Positions 8,843 through 18,170 are shown, numbered from the stretch's first letter. The stretch is DNA of 64,000 nt from Allobosea sp. 47.2.35 (GCF_024655635.1 NZ_JANLGI010000016.1:1-64000), one strand, 5' to 3'. A program made the numbers and translations. Notes: generated from the sequence alone by a model not told the origin.

Positions 8843-10024
8843 ATGACATCCGGGACCATCAAGACCCTCATCGGCAGTCTGCTCGCCGTTACCGCCTTGT
8901 CGGGTAGTGCGCTCGCCCAGAGCGGTCCGATCAAGATCGGCGTGGTTACGCCGCTTTCGGGAACCTACACGCCGATCGGCCAACAGGTGCGCTGGGGCCT
9001 CGAGCTCGCTGCGAAGGAGGTCAACGCCGCGGGCGGAATTGCCGGCCGCCAGGTTTCGTTGGTCTTCGAAGACGAGGAGGCCAACCCCTCCGTGGCCGTG
9101 CAGAAGGCCGAGAAGCTCTTCCAGGTGGAGAAGGTCGACTTCCTGACGGGCACGGTCAATTCGGGCTCGACACTCGCCGTCGCCCAGCTCGCCGAGCGCA
9201 ATGGCAAGCTCGCGGCGACGACGGTGTCCTTTGCGGACTCGATCACCACCGACAAGTGTTCGCCCAACATGTTCCGCGTTAATGCACGCGCCGAACAGCA
9301 ATCGGTCGCACTTGCTGCCTGGCTCGCGAAGGAGAAGCCCAAGGCAAGGGTCTTCTATCTCGGTCCCGACTACGAGATGGGCCGCTCCACGGTGGCGGCC
9401 TTCAAATCAAGTGCCGAGAAATCCGGCGCGCAGACCGGTGGCGAGGTGTTCGCACCGCTCGATTCCAAGGACTACACCCAATATTTCGGCCAAATCCGTG
9501 CTACGCGGCCGCAGGTCGTCTACACCTCCGTCGCCGGCAACGACACGGTGCGCCTGCTGACGCAGCTTCAGGACTTCGGACTGCTCTCAGGCCTGACAGT
9601 GGTCGGGGCGTCCGGAACCGTGACCTCCCAGAACATCACGGCGATCGGCGCTGCAGCCGAGGGCTTCGCTACCGGCGTCGGCTATTCGCCGCAGATCGAA
9701 AGCCCCGAGAACAAGAAGTTCGTCGCCGCCTTCCGCGAGGCCAACAAGACGGATCCGGATCTTTACGGCGCCGACAGCTACGGCCTGCTCTTCGCCTACA
9801 AGGCGGCCGTCGAGAAAGCGGGCTCGACCGAGACCGACAAGGTCCGCGAAGCGCTGCGTGGCCTGACCTGGCAGACCCCGCAGGGGGCCAAGAGCATCCG
9901 CGCCGGCGATCACCAGGCGATGCAGCCGATGTATGTCGTGCGCGTCAACAAGGGCAAGTTCGACATCATCGACAACGTCCCCGCCGAGAATGCGATCGGG
10001 CCGGACGCCTGCGCCCGCTTCTGA
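8843..10024 (+). CDS. Branched-chain-amino-acid-type ABC substrate-binding protein
   Basis: 393 residues with a Sec signal peptide ending near ALAQS (residue 26). The mature part is a type I periplasmic binding protein of the LivJ/amide family (GPIKIGVVTPLSGTYTPIGQ, AAKEVNAAGGIAGRQV). Alphaproteobacterial members often bind aromatic acids rather than amino acids, which fits the ligase and hydroxylase upstream. An AAAGGGAAACG ribosome site precedes the ATG. It is the first gene of the importer and is followed by a strong hairpin. Confidence 0.9.
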   Translation: MTSGTIKTLIGSLLAVTALSGSALAQSGPIKIGVVTPLSGTYTPIGQQVRWGLELAAKEVNAAGGIAGRQVSLVFEDEEANPSVAVQKAEKLFQVEKVDFLTGTVNSGSTLAVAQLAERNGKLAATTVSFADSITTDKCSPNMFRVNARAEQQSVALAAWLAKEKPKARVFYLGPDYEMGRSTVAAFKSSAEKSGAQTGGEVFAPLDSKDYTQYFGQIRATRPQVVYTSVAGNDTVRLLTQLQDFGLLSGLTVVGASGTVTSQNITAIGAAAEGFATGVGYSPQIESPENKKFVAAFREANKTDPDLYGADSYGLLFAYKAAVEKAGSTETDKVREALRGLTWQTPQGAKSIRAGDHQAMQPMYVVRVNKGKFDIIDNVPAENAIGPDACARF

Positions 10025-10039
10025 GCTCCGCGACCTGTT

Positions 10040-10061
10040 CCCCTCTCCGCGTGGAGAGGGG
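10040..10061. terminator. Intercistronic hairpin after the binding-protein gene
   Basis: CCCCTCTCC-GCGT-GGAGAGGGG is a perfect 9-bp stem with a 4-base loop, 15 bp after the binding-protein stop and about 30 bp before the permease. No T run follows, so it is more likely an RNA-stabilising or partial terminator element giving excess binding protein, a common layout in ABC operons. Confidence 0.5.
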
Positions 10062-10093
10062 CTTCGCGCGGCCTACCGCATAGAGGCACCGCC

Positions 10094-10984
10094 ATGACCC
10101 CAATCGACTATCTTCAATTCGTCCTCGCTCCGCAGGTCGTGAACGGGCTCGCGCTCGGGGTCGCGGTCGTTCTCGTGGCGCTGGGGCTGACGATCATCTT
10201 CGGCATGCTCGACGTCATCAATATGAGCCATGGCGAATTCTACGCCATAGGCGCCTATGCTGCGCTGGCGCTCGCCGCAGCCGGAATCGGCTTCTGGTTC
10301 CTGCTCGTGCTTGTGCCGGTCCTGATGGTTCCGCTCGGCATGGCCGCAGAGCGCCTGCTGATCCGGCCGGTGTTCGACTCGAAGGACCGCCATGTCACGA
10401 CGCTGCTCGTGACCTTCGGCCTCGGGCTCATCGTCGAGGATGTGCTGAAGATCATCTTCGGCGCCAACACGCAGCGTCCGCCCACCCCGATCCCGGGTGC
10501 GACCGAGATCCTCGGCATCATACTGCCGAACTACCGGCTCTTCCTGATCCTGATCGGCGCCGCTATCGTGCTGGCGGTCGCCTATGTCGTCTACAGGACG
10601 AGGCTGGGCGCCATGGTCCGCGCCGCCGCTTTCGACCGCAACATGGCGGCCTCCCTCGGCGTCCCCGTTTCGCTTGTCTACGCCGGCACCTTCGCCTTCG
10701 GTGTCGGCCTCGCCGGGCTCGCCGGCGTCCTGCTCGCACCGATCTACTCGGTCTTCCCGACGATGGGGCGGGACTTCATCCTGCTCGCCTTCACCGTCGT
10801 CATCGTCGGCGGCATGGGCTCGATCTGGGGCGCCGTCGTCGCAGGACTGCTGCTGACTCAGGTCCAGGCACTGGCGAGCCTCGTGATCTCGCCGGTCTGG
10901 ACCGATCCGATCGTGTTCGGGACCATGGTCGCTTTTCTCATGTTCCGGCCGCAGGGCCTTTTCGGGAGGCTCGGCCATGCATGA
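10094..10984 (+). CDS. Liv-type ABC permease (LivH-like)
   Basis: 296 residues, nearly all hydrophobic, with about eight membrane segments. GLTIIFGMLDVINMSHGEFY near residues 32-50 is the diagnostic LivH motif, and GMGSIWGAVVAGLL lies in the C-terminal half. It is one half of the inner-membrane channel with the next gene, which it overlaps by 8 bp. Confidence 0.92.
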   Translation: MTPIDYLQFVLAPQVVNGLALGVAVVLVALGLTIIFGMLDVINMSHGEFYAIGAYAALALAAAGIGFWFLLVLVPVLMVPLGMAAERLLIRPVFDSKDRHVTTLLVTFGLGLIVEDVLKIIFGANTQRPPTPIPGATEILGIILPNYRLFLILIGAAIVLAVAYVVYRTRLGAMVRAAAFDRNMAASLGVPVSLVYAGTFAFGVGLAGLAGVLLAPIYSVFPTMGRDFILLAFTVVIVGGMGSIWGAVVAGLLLTQVQALASLVISPVWTDPIVFGTMVAFLMFRPQGLFGRLGHA

Positions 10985-12029
10985 CCGGCTGACGCAATCC
11001 ATGCGGGCGAGCCATCTGCTCGCGCTGCTCTTCGTCCTGGTTTCGATCGGGCTGGCCGCCATGGGCGCTGCGACCGGCGACACCTTCTATCTGCGGCTCG
11101 GCACCGAGGCGCTGATTTTCGCGGGCCTCGCGCTCTCGGTCGATCTGCTGTTGGGATACTCTGGCGCGCTCTCGCTGGGCCAGGCGCTGTATTTCGGCAT
11201 CGGCGCCTATGTCTCGGCTCTGACGCTGATGAAGGTCCCGTCCTTCTGGCTCGCCATGGGCGCGGCTCTGGCGGCGACGCTGGTCGCCGCCATCATCGGA
11301 GGGCTGATCGCCAACCGGGTGCGCGGCGTCTATTTCGCGCTGATCACCTTCGGCCTGGCGCAGGTCATGGCGAAGGTCGTCTACAACACCCGCGAACTCG
11401 GTGCCTCCGATGGCATGATCGGCATTCCTGTCATCGAGATCGGGCTCGGGCCGTTTTCGGTTTCCGCCGCCAATCCGGCTGGCTTCTTCCTGCTCGTGCT
11501 TGCGTTCATCATGGGCCTCTACGCTCTGACGGCCTACCTGCTCGACACGCCTTTCGGCCGCGTCTTGACGGCACTGAAAGCCAATGAGCGGCGCGTGCCC
11601 TTCCTTGGCTATTCGGTCTGGCAGGCGCGCATGGCGGCCTATGTTCTGGCCGGGCTGATCGCGGGTCTGTCGGGTGCGCTCTACCCGATGCTGCGCGGCT
11701 TCGTCTCGCCGGAGCTGATGTTCTTCGCTACCTCCGGCAACGCCGTCATCTCCGTCGTGCTCGGCGGCGTCGGCACGCTGATCGGCGCCATCTATGGCTC
11801 GGTCCTGCTGGTGATCCTGAAATCAATCATCGGTAGCTGGACGGAGCACCATCTCATCGTGATCGGCCTGCTCTTCATGTTGTGCGTGATGTTCCTGCCC
11901 AAGGGACTCGCCGGGCTCGTGAGGCCGCGCATCGAGGTGCTGCTGAATCGCCGGACGCAGACTCCTCCGGCCAGCGCGGAGCCGGCAGGCCTGTCCCCCA
12001 TCGCCGTCAAATCTGGGAGCGTCTCGTGA
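10977..12029 (+). CDS. Liv-type ABC permease (LivM-like)
   Basis: 350 residues with about nine hydrophobic segments and the LivM signatures LLGYSGALSLGQALYFGIGAY and VVLGGVGTLIGAIYGSVLL. It pairs with the LivH-like permease. The C-terminal 30 residues are a Pro/Ser-rich cytoplasmic tail. The stop overlaps the GTG start of the next ATPase (GTGA). Confidence 0.92.
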   Translation: MHDRLTQSMRASHLLALLFVLVSIGLAAMGAATGDTFYLRLGTEALIFAGLALSVDLLLGYSGALSLGQALYFGIGAYVSALTLMKVPSFWLAMGAALAATLVAAIIGGLIANRVRGVYFALITFGLAQVMAKVVYNTRELGASDGMIGIPVIEIGLGPFSVSAANPAGFFLLVLAFIMGLYALTAYLLDTPFGRVLTALKANERRVPFLGYSVWQARMAAYVLAGLIAGLSGALYPMLRGFVSPELMFFATSGNAVISVVLGGVGTLIGAIYGSVLLVILKSIIGSWTEHHLIVIGLLFMLCVMFLPKGLAGLVRPRIEVLLNRRTQTPPASAEPAGLSPIAVKSGSVS

Positions 12030-12769
12030 TCACGCCCGTCCTCGACATTCGCGACCTCGGCATTTCCTTCGGTGGCCTGAAGGCAGTCGATCAGGTCAGT
12101 TTCCAGGCGCAGCGCCACAAGATCACGACTGTTATCGGTCCCAACGGCGCGGGCAAGTCGACGCTGTTCAATTTGATCAGCGGTGCGCTGAAGCCCCATC
12201 GCGGGCAGGTCATGATCGACGGCGTGGACATGACCGGAGCGGCCCCCGAGCATACCAAAGCCGCTGGTCTGTCGCGCTCGTTCCAGATCACCAGCCTGTT
12301 TCCTGAGCTCACGGTTGCGGAGAACATCAGGCTCGCGGCCCAGGTTCTCGAGACAGCTAGGCGCGCGTTCCTGCCGATCAGTCGCTCTGCGCGGGCTATG
12401 AGCAAGACGAGCCAGATGCTCGAGCGCTTCCAGCTCACCCACAGGCGTGACGAACTGGCCGGCAACCTGTCGCATGGCGACCAGCGTCGCCTCGAGATCG
12501 CGGTCTGTCTCGCCTCGGAGCCAAAGATCCTGCTGCTGGACGAACCGACGCAGGGGATGAGCCATGGCGACACCGCCGATACGGCCAAGCTCGTCCGCAG
12601 CCTGACGGAGGACGTCACCGTGCTGCTCATCGAGCACGATATCGGCCTGGTCATGGATCTCTCCGACTATGTCGTCGTGATGCATCAAGGCCGCAAGCTG
12701 GCAGAAGGCCACCCTGACGTCGTGCGCGCCGACCCGGCCGTGCAGGCCGCCTATTTCGGACATCATTGA
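12026..12769 (+). CDS. Liv-type ABC ATPase (LivG-like)
   Basis: 247 residues from a GTG at 12026 overlapping the permease stop; the preceding GGGAGCG is the ribosome site. Walker A is GPNGAGKS, the signature is LSHGDQRRLEIA (His replacing the usual Gly), and Walker B is ILLLDEPTQGMS followed by the switch His in IEHD. One of two ATPases that power the importer. Confidence 0.9.
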   Translation: MITPVLDIRDLGISFGGLKAVDQVSFQAQRHKITTVIGPNGAGKSTLFNLISGALKPHRGQVMIDGVDMTGAAPEHTKAAGLSRSFQITSLFPELTVAENIRLAAQVLETARRAFLPISRSARAMSKTSQMLERFQLTHRRDELAGNLSHGDQRRLEIAVCLASEPKILLLDEPTQGMSHGDTADTAKLVRSLTEDVTVLLIEHDIGLVMDLSDYVVVMHQGRKLAEGHPDVVRADPAVQAAYFGHH

Positions 12770-12770
12770 C

Positions 12771-13478
12771 ATGCTCGACATCAGCGGATTGCACAGCCAC
12801 TACGGCTTGAGCCACGTCATTCAGGGGATCGACCTGAGCGCAGGGCCGGGCGAGGTCATTGGCATCTTTGGCCGCAACGGAGTCGGCAAGACAACGCTGC
12901 TGAAGACGATCGCCGGCTGGGTCAAGCCCAGTCACGGAGCGATCCGGCTCGACGGCGAGACTCTTGAGGGTCTGGCGCCCGACCGCATCTGCCATGCCGG
13001 CGTCGGCTTCGTGCCGGAGGATCGGCGTATCTTCCCGGGGCTGACGGTGGAGGAAAATCTCTGGCTCGGACTGCTGCAGGTGAAGGGCCGTTCGTCACGT
13101 GACGAAAAGCGGACGATCGAGGGCATCTATGACCGCTTCCACCGGCTCGGCGAGCGTCGGCACCAGCTCGGCACGACCCTCTCGGGCGGCGAGCAGCAGA
13201 TGCTCGCCATGGCCCGCGTCATGGTCGGCAAGCCGCGCCTCGTCCTGATCGACGAGCCTAGCGAAGGGCTTGCCCCCATGATCGTTGCCGAGATCTTCGC
13301 GATTGTGCGCGAGTTGCGCGAGCAAGGGGCGATCATCCTGCTCGTCGAACAGAACGTGCATGAGGCGCTTTCGGTCGCCGATCGCTTCCATGTCGTCGAA
13401 CGTGGCCGGATCGTCTTCAGCGGCGATGCGGAGAGCGAACCCGATCGCGAGCGGCTGCTGAATCTGATTGCTGTGTAA
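12771..13478 (+). CDS. Liv-type ABC ATPase (LivF-like)
   Basis: 235 residues, one base after the LivG-like stop. Walker A GRNGVGKT, signature LSGGEQQMLAMAR, Walker B LVLIDEPSEGLAP and VEQNVHEAL at the switch region, all typical of LivF. It completes the five-gene importer. Confidence 0.92.
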   Translation: MLDISGLHSHYGLSHVIQGIDLSAGPGEVIGIFGRNGVGKTTLLKTIAGWVKPSHGAIRLDGETLEGLAPDRICHAGVGFVPEDRRIFPGLTVEENLWLGLLQVKGRSSRDEKRTIEGIYDRFHRLGERRHQLGTTLSGGEQQMLAMARVMVGKPRLVLIDEPSEGLAPMIVAEIFAIVRELREQGAIILLVEQNVHEALSVADRFHVVERGRIVFSGDAESEPDRERLLNLIAV

Positions 13479-14309
13479 ATGCCCAAGCGTTTCATCCTCG
13501 GGCGTTGGCTGCACTATCGGCTCTGTGGCGAGATGAGTGCCGAGAAGCCGCCGATTATCCTGCTTCATCATGGTTTCGGCCACGCCGATGGCTGGCGACG
13601 ATTTCCCGATGCGCTGAGACAGGCCACAGGCCGCACCGTACTGGCCTATTCGCGATCCGGTTGCGGGCGCTCCGACGCCGCGAGCCAGCCACGCGGCTGC
13701 GACTATCTTCAGCGCGAGGCCTGCGAGACGCTGCCCGCCATAATGGCGTCGTTCGGGTTGGAGAGGGCTTGTCTGTACGGTCATAGCGACGGCGCCACGA
13801 TCGCCCTGATCGCGGCGGCGCAGCGTCCTGATCTGGTCGAGGCTGCGGTTGCCGAGGCACCGCATGTCTTTGCCGAACCGCAGACTCTTGCCGGCGTTCG
13901 CGCGATGGCGGAGCGCTTCGCTAACGATCCGGCCTTCCTCAAGGCGCTTGCCCGCAATCATTGCGATCCACAGGGCGCTTTCCGCGCCTGGAGCGAGATC
14001 TGGCTGTCGCCCGCTTTTGCTGACTGGACGGTCCTGCCGCTGCTGCCCTCGATCCGAGCGCCGCTGCTGTTGCTCCAGGGGGATGAAGACCCCTTCGGCA
14101 GCCTGGCCCACGTCGAGGCGACGCATGAGGCCGTGTCCGGGGCGGCCTTCACGCGCGTCCTGCGTCGTGTCGGCCATGCACCGCACCGGACCGAGGAGCG
14201 CGTCCCCAACTGGGTTGCGGAACTGTTGGCCGATCTAGCAGGGAGCGTCACCAAATGCTGGCGCGTAGAGGAGGCTTCCGCCTCGTCGCGGGCCGTCAGT
14301 TGGGCTTGA
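13479..14309 (+). CDS. Alpha/beta hydrolase
   Basis: 276 residues, starting directly after the LivF-like stop, so in the same transcript. HHGFGHADGW (residues 30-39) supplies the oxyanion region, YGHSDGAT the nucleophile Ser103, GDEDPFG a candidate acid, and GHAPHR the His: a full triad. It may cleave a ring-opened or ester intermediate; substrate unknown. The last 20 residues are Ser-rich and the gene overlaps the remnant of a convergent tctC-type gene by 14 bp, so the native 3' end may have been altered. Confidence 0.8.
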   Translation: MPKRFILGRWLHYRLCGEMSAEKPPIILLHHGFGHADGWRRFPDALRQATGRTVLAYSRSGCGRSDAASQPRGCDYLQREACETLPAIMASFGLERACLYGHSDGATIALIAAAQRPDLVEAAVAEAPHVFAEPQTLAGVRAMAERFANDPAFLKALARNHCDPQGAFRAWSEIWLSPAFADWTVLPLLPSIRAPLLLLQGDEDPFGSLAHVEATHEAVSGAAFTRVLRRVGHAPHRTEERVPNWVAELLADLAGSVTKCWRVEEASASSRAVSWA

Positions 14310-14944
14310 TGCCGGCATCCTTGATGATGCCGGACCATTTCACGATTTCCTCTGCGAGGAAGCTCTTGAACTCAGCGGGCGAACTGCTGTGGGGCTCGAC
14401 CCCGATGTCGATGAGCCGCTTCTGCACGGCAGGGTCAGCGACCGCGAGGCGGATTTCCTTGCTCATCCGTTCAAGGATGGCCGGCGGCGTGCCTTTCGGG
14501 GCAGTGATACCGAACCAGGCATAGGACTCGTAGTTCTCGACGCCGGCCTCAGTCATGGTCTGAACATCCGGCAGCGACTTGCTGCGCGTCTTAGTGGTGA
14601 CTGCCAGTGCCTTTATCTGGCCCGCTTGTAGCTGCGCGATAACATTGGGAATGAGTTGGAAGCTGACGGGCACATCGCCCGAAACGAGATCAAGCGCGAT
14701 CTGGCTGCCTGATCGGTAGTTCACATGGACCATGCGGGTGCCGGCGACGATGTCGAAATAGGCCGCCGCCAGATGCTGGGAGGAGCCGAGGCCCGCCGAC
14801 GAATAGCTAATCGCGCCCGGCTTTCCCTTCACATGCGCAATAAAATCCTTGACGTTGGCAACCGGAATCTTCGTATCATTAACTACGAGTACGTTCACCA
14901 CGGTGGCAACGGGCGAGATCAACTCGAAGTCTTTCTCCGGATCG
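14296..14944 (-). pseudogene. 5'-truncated TctC/Bug-type solute receptor
   Basis: About 215 residues of the tripartite-tricarboxylate-transporter receptor family: PEKDFELISPVAT at the truncated end, GAISYSSAGLGSSQHLA, VHVNYRSGSQIALDLVSG, and ENYESYAWFGITAPKGTP. The C-terminus is complete (stop at 14296). The N-terminal third, with the signal peptide, is missing: reading stops at the IS boundary at 14945. Sequence on the far side of the IS, after 15783, does not continue the protein in any frame I can read, so the IS sits at a rearranged junction rather than a simple insertion. Confidence 0.88.
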
Positions 14945-15783
14945 TAGGGTCAGGACCCATTGATATGAGCGTTGCGATCTGATTCAGGCTCCGCGAGGAG
15001 ACCGGGATGAGCGACCTGTTTTGGCTAACGGATGAGCAGATGGAGCGGCTGCGGCCGTTCTTTCCGAAGAGCCACGGCAAGCCTCGAGTGGATGACCGGC
15101 GGGTGCTGAGCGGCATCGTGTTCGTCAACCGCAACGGGCTGCGCTGGCGCGATGCTCCTGGCGCGTACGGCCGGCACAAGACGCTGTACTACCGCTGGAA
15201 GCGCTGGGGTGAGGCAGGCGTGTTCACGCGCATCATGGAAGGTCTGGCTGCGGTGGGCGCCGAACCCAAAACGGTGATGATCGACGCGACCTACCTGAAG
15301 GCGCACCGCACGGCATCGAGCCTGCGGGTAAAAAGGGGGATCTCGGCCGCCTGATCGGACGCACGAAAGGCGGCATGAACACCAAGCTCCATGCCGTCGC
15401 CGACGCGAACGGTCGCCCCTTGAGCTTCTTCATGACCGCCGGTCAGGTCAGCGACTACACCGGTGCGGCCGCGCTGCTGGACGACCTGCCAAAAGCGCAG
15501 TGGCTGCTCGGCGACCGCGGCTACGACGCCGACTGGTTCAGGGACGCTCTTCAGGCCAAGGGCATCCAGCCTTGCATCCCAGGCCGCAGGTCGCACAACG
15601 AGCCCGTCCGGTACGATAAGCGCCGCTATCGGCGCCGCAGCCGCATCGAGATCATGTTCGGCCGCCTCAAAGACTGGCGCCGCGTCGCCACCGGCTACGA
15701 TCGCTACCCTACGGCCTTCTTCTCCGCCATCGCCCTCGCTGCCACCGTCATCTTCTGGCTGTGATCAACGACTCCTGACTCTA
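14945..15783 (+). mobile_element. Complete IS5-family (IS427-like) insertion sequence
   Basis: 839 bp. The left end is TAGGGTCAGGACCC, and the right end, GACTCCTGACTCTA, is its imperfect inverted repeat (11 of 14 match). TA at both edges would be the 2-bp target duplication. The single transposase is split in two frames by an A5G5 slip site. The right 340 bp are duplicated at 53-392. The insertion truncates a tctC-type gene on its left. Confidence 0.9.
15007..15764 (+). CDS. IS5-family transposase, two frames joined by -1 frameshift
   Basis: The first frame (15007-15354, 115 residues) has the DUF4096-type N-terminus (MSDLFWLTDEQMERLRPFFP) and the first catalytic Asp in VMIDATYLK. It closes shortly after an A5G5 run at 15330-15339. 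A -1 slip there continues as KKGDLGRLIGRTKGGMNTK into the second frame, which holds GDRGYDADW (second Asp) and RSRIEIMFGRLKDWRR (Glu). Such programmed slippage is normal for the IS427 group. The complete fused product would be about 252 residues, so this copy is probably active. Confidence 0.88.
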
Positions 15784-15977
15784 GTGGCGGACATGGCGAC
15801 CCTTGCGGCAAATCCCGCAAAGGTCGGATCATGGCTATAGATAACAAGTCAGATCATGCCGGCGTATAGTAATCGGCGCTTCTATCGTAGGAATGGTATG
15901 CTCTGTTTTAGCAATATTGGCGCCGAATATTCTATACGAGCTAATTTCCGTGCCTGGACGGCCCTTCCCCAGTGATC

Positions 15978-16271
15978 CTACTTCACCGCCAAAGCATCCC
16001 AACGTTCAATCACGGGCGGTGTCGACAAGAGTTCGTCCGCATGCTGCATCAGAGCGGCAGCAATTGGGCCATTCAGGTGAGCGCCGCGATCTTCATCGGT
16101 CGCAAAAGCGTCAAAAATCGCGAAGCTTTGAGGCCCGAATTTCACGGCGTACCACACCGGCGTGCCGGTCTCCTCCTGCGCCAACGGCAATGCACCTTGA
16201 AGAAACGCTTCAAGATCCGCCTCTTTGCCGGCCTTCGCTTCCAGCCGAACATACAGCCCAAACTTAATCAT
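15978..16271 (-). CDS. Antibiotic-biosynthesis-monooxygenase (ABM) domain protein
   Basis: 97 residues. The ATG at 16271 is chosen over an upstream one because AAGGAGATAGGT directly precedes it and the protein then begins MIKFGLYVRLEAKAGKE, like other ABM-fold proteins. FLQGALPLAQEETGTPVWY and SFAIFDAFATDEDRGAHL are family motifs. Members are small ferredoxin-like quinol or aldehyde-linked monooxygenases. It is divergent from the GlxA-type gene, which may control it. The surroundings are less GC-rich than the islands on each side. Confidence 0.8.
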   Translation of the reverse strand: MIKFGLYVRLEAKAGKEADLEAFLQGALPLAQEETGTPVWYAVKFGPQSFAIFDAFATDEDRGAHLNGPIAAALMQHADELLSTPPVIERWDALAVK

Positions 16272-16493
16272 ACCTATCTCCTTATCAGACTTGGAATCTG
16301 CCCTGGCACGGATCGACAGCAACGATGATTGCCAAGAGTTGTTGTTGCAGACACCCGAGTGGCTCGACTCGCGCCTTTGTCGATACGCGCCTCAACCGAG
16401 AGCGGCCTTCGTTCCCATAGGCAGTCACAACACTAATGGAGGTCAGCGCATCAGTCGCTTGGCATAAATGACAAATGTAGTACCATTCTCGCC

Positions 16494-17462
16494 ATGAACA
16501 TCGCGATCCTTGCCCTTGATGGGGCTTTCGACACCGGACTGGCCGCGTTCCAGGACACGCTGACCACAGCCGCCGAACTGGCGCCGACCTCAGAAAGCAA
16601 GTCGTTCAAGGCGACCGTTCTGAGCGTCCGGCACGGCGCGATGACTGCGCATGGCTTGGCCATACCTGCTGTGCCGGCAGTCGCCTCTTTTGCGCCTGAT
16701 CTTGTGCTCGTGCCTGCGGTCGGCGCAAAGACCGAGGAGGCGCTGAGCACCACACTCCGCCATCCGGATTGCGCGAGCGCTGGCGTTCTGTTGCGCGCGT
16801 GGCATAAACGGGGCTCGACTATCGCAGCGGCATGTACAGGAACGTTCCTGCTAGCGGAGGCCGGCCTGTTGGATGGTCGGGCCGCGACGACGAGTTGGTG
16901 GCTGAGTCCGTTCTTTCGCTCCCGTTATCCGCGCGTGGATTTGGATCATCATCGCACCATCGTGCGGGCCGACACCATCGTTACGGCGGGGGCTGTGTTG
17001 GCCCATTTCGATCTGGCATTGTGGTTTATTCGACAGCGCAGCCCTGAACTTGCGGCGACGACAGCCCGCTACTTGATGCTCGACTCGCGTTCACCCCAGG
17101 CGACATACGCGATCCCGGATCACCTTCGACACACGGACGAGCTTGTCCAAGCTTTTGAGGTATGGGTGCGGACGAACCTTGATCGAGTTTTCTCGCTCCG
17201 AGACGCGGCGCAGTTCACTGGAGCAAGTACGCGAACGCTGTCGAGAAGAGTTCACGCCGTGCTCGGACGATCACCACTGGCGTACCACCAGGATCTGCGG
17301 GTCGAACACGCGACCTATCTTCTGAGGACGACTCGATTGAGCGTCGATGAAATCGCTTCTCGGACCGGGTACGCTAATGGAACGACCCTTCGTGTGCTGC
17401 TTCGACGCAAAACCGGGCGTACCGCATCTGAGCTGCGCCGGCTTAGCGAGTTCGCCGACTAA
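16494..17462 (+). CDS. GlxA-family regulator (DJ-1/PfpI domain + AraC HTH)
   Basis: 322 residues. Residues 1-175 form a DJ-1/PfpI-like domain with Cys114 in the nucleophile-elbow position (AACTGTFLLAEAGLL). Residues about 215-315 form an AraC-type DNA-binding domain: LRDAAQFTGASTRTLSRRV and VDEIASRTGYANGTTLRVLL. These regulators usually control adjacent genes; the 222-bp gap to the divergent monooxygenase would hold both promoters. The ligand is unknown. Confidence 0.88.
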   Translation: MNIAILALDGAFDTGLAAFQDTLTTAAELAPTSESKSFKATVLSVRHGAMTAHGLAIPAVPAVASFAPDLVLVPAVGAKTEEALSTTLRHPDCASAGVLLRAWHKRGSTIAAACTGTFLLAEAGLLDGRAATTSWWLSPFFRSRYPRVDLDHHRTIVRADTIVTAGAVLAHFDLALWFIRQRSPELAATTARYLMLDSRSPQATYAIPDHLRHTDELVQAFEVWVRTNLDRVFSLRDAAQFTGASTRTLSRRVHAVLGRSPLAYHQDLRVEHATYLLRTTRLSVDEIASRTGYANGTTLRVLLRRKTGRTASELRRLSEFAD

Positions 17463-17514
17463 TCAGATCGCGCCTGAACCCTCCCGCGACATGACCGCAT
17501 GTGGACGATGGCCC

Positions 17515-17796
17515 TTATAGTCCCAGGTCGCGTTTGCGGCCGAGGCTCCACTCGATGCCGCCGCCGGCTCGCGCGACGCCGGCGATGTGGCCGAGCTTGC
17601 GATCGATCTCCCGCGACCACGGCACGAGCTGGAAGCCGAGCCCGTTGTCGATCATCGCGAACCGTCCGGACGACAGGGTGAGGCCTTCGCGATAAGTGCC
17701 GGCGACGTGTTCGCCCGCCGCCGCCTTCAGGTGAGGCAGGCCGGTTTCGGCGGCGAGCTTGGAGCCGACGGCGTCCAACTCGCGGCGGCGGAGCGT
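17515..17796 (-). pseudogene. C-terminal fragment of VirD2/RlxS-type relaxase (DUF3363)
   Basis: About 90 residues matching the extreme C-terminus of DUF3363 relaxases: ELDAVGSKLAAETGLPH, EHVAGTYREGLTLSSGRFAM, then a Trp/Gly-rich end, SLGRKRDLGL. The stop is native; everything N-terminal, including the nicking domain, is gone. The fragment is joined in frame to a ParB fragment upstream, giving one open chimeric frame (178 codons from the GTG at 18051). Confidence 0.75.
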
Positions 17797-18170
17797 GCCC
17801 CATCCGCGATTTTCCGCAAACTCGCGGAAGCGTTCGTACTGGTGGGCGGGGTGAAGGTCTTCGCGGGTGACGTTCTCGTCCAGGCTGATCTCGGCCGGAT
17901 CGTTCTGCGTGTCGATCACGCAGCGGATGGGCTCGGTCTTCTTGATCTGCTTGCGCTTGGCGCGCAACAACTGCGCCAGCCTCCGGCCTTCGCCGATGGT
18001 GACGAAGTAGAAGCCGGTTTCTGCACCCTCGGCTTCAAGCTCCGGCTCCACAACCAGATTTTGCAGGAAGCCCTTGGCATGTATGCTCGCCGCCTTCGCC
18101 TCGATAGAGGCCTCGCTGTGCGGCGTCTTGCGGGCATTCCAGGGCGACTTCTTGAGCTTGTTGAGCGGGC
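17797..18170 (-). pseudogene. parB: N-terminal fragment of plasmid ParB-like protein
   Basis: Translation from about 18170 gives PLNKLKKSPWNARKTPHSEA, then AASIHAKGFLQNLVVEPELE, GFYFVTIGEGRRLAQLLRAK and SLDENVTREDLHPAHQYERF. These are the ParB/Spo0J nuclease-fold boxes I and II of plasmid partition proteins. The start codon and the whole helix-turn-helix and dimer parts are missing. At about 17797 the frame passes straight into relaxase sequence; at about 18170 it meets a UvrA fragment on the other strand. Both joints look like deletion scars. Confidence 0.78.
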
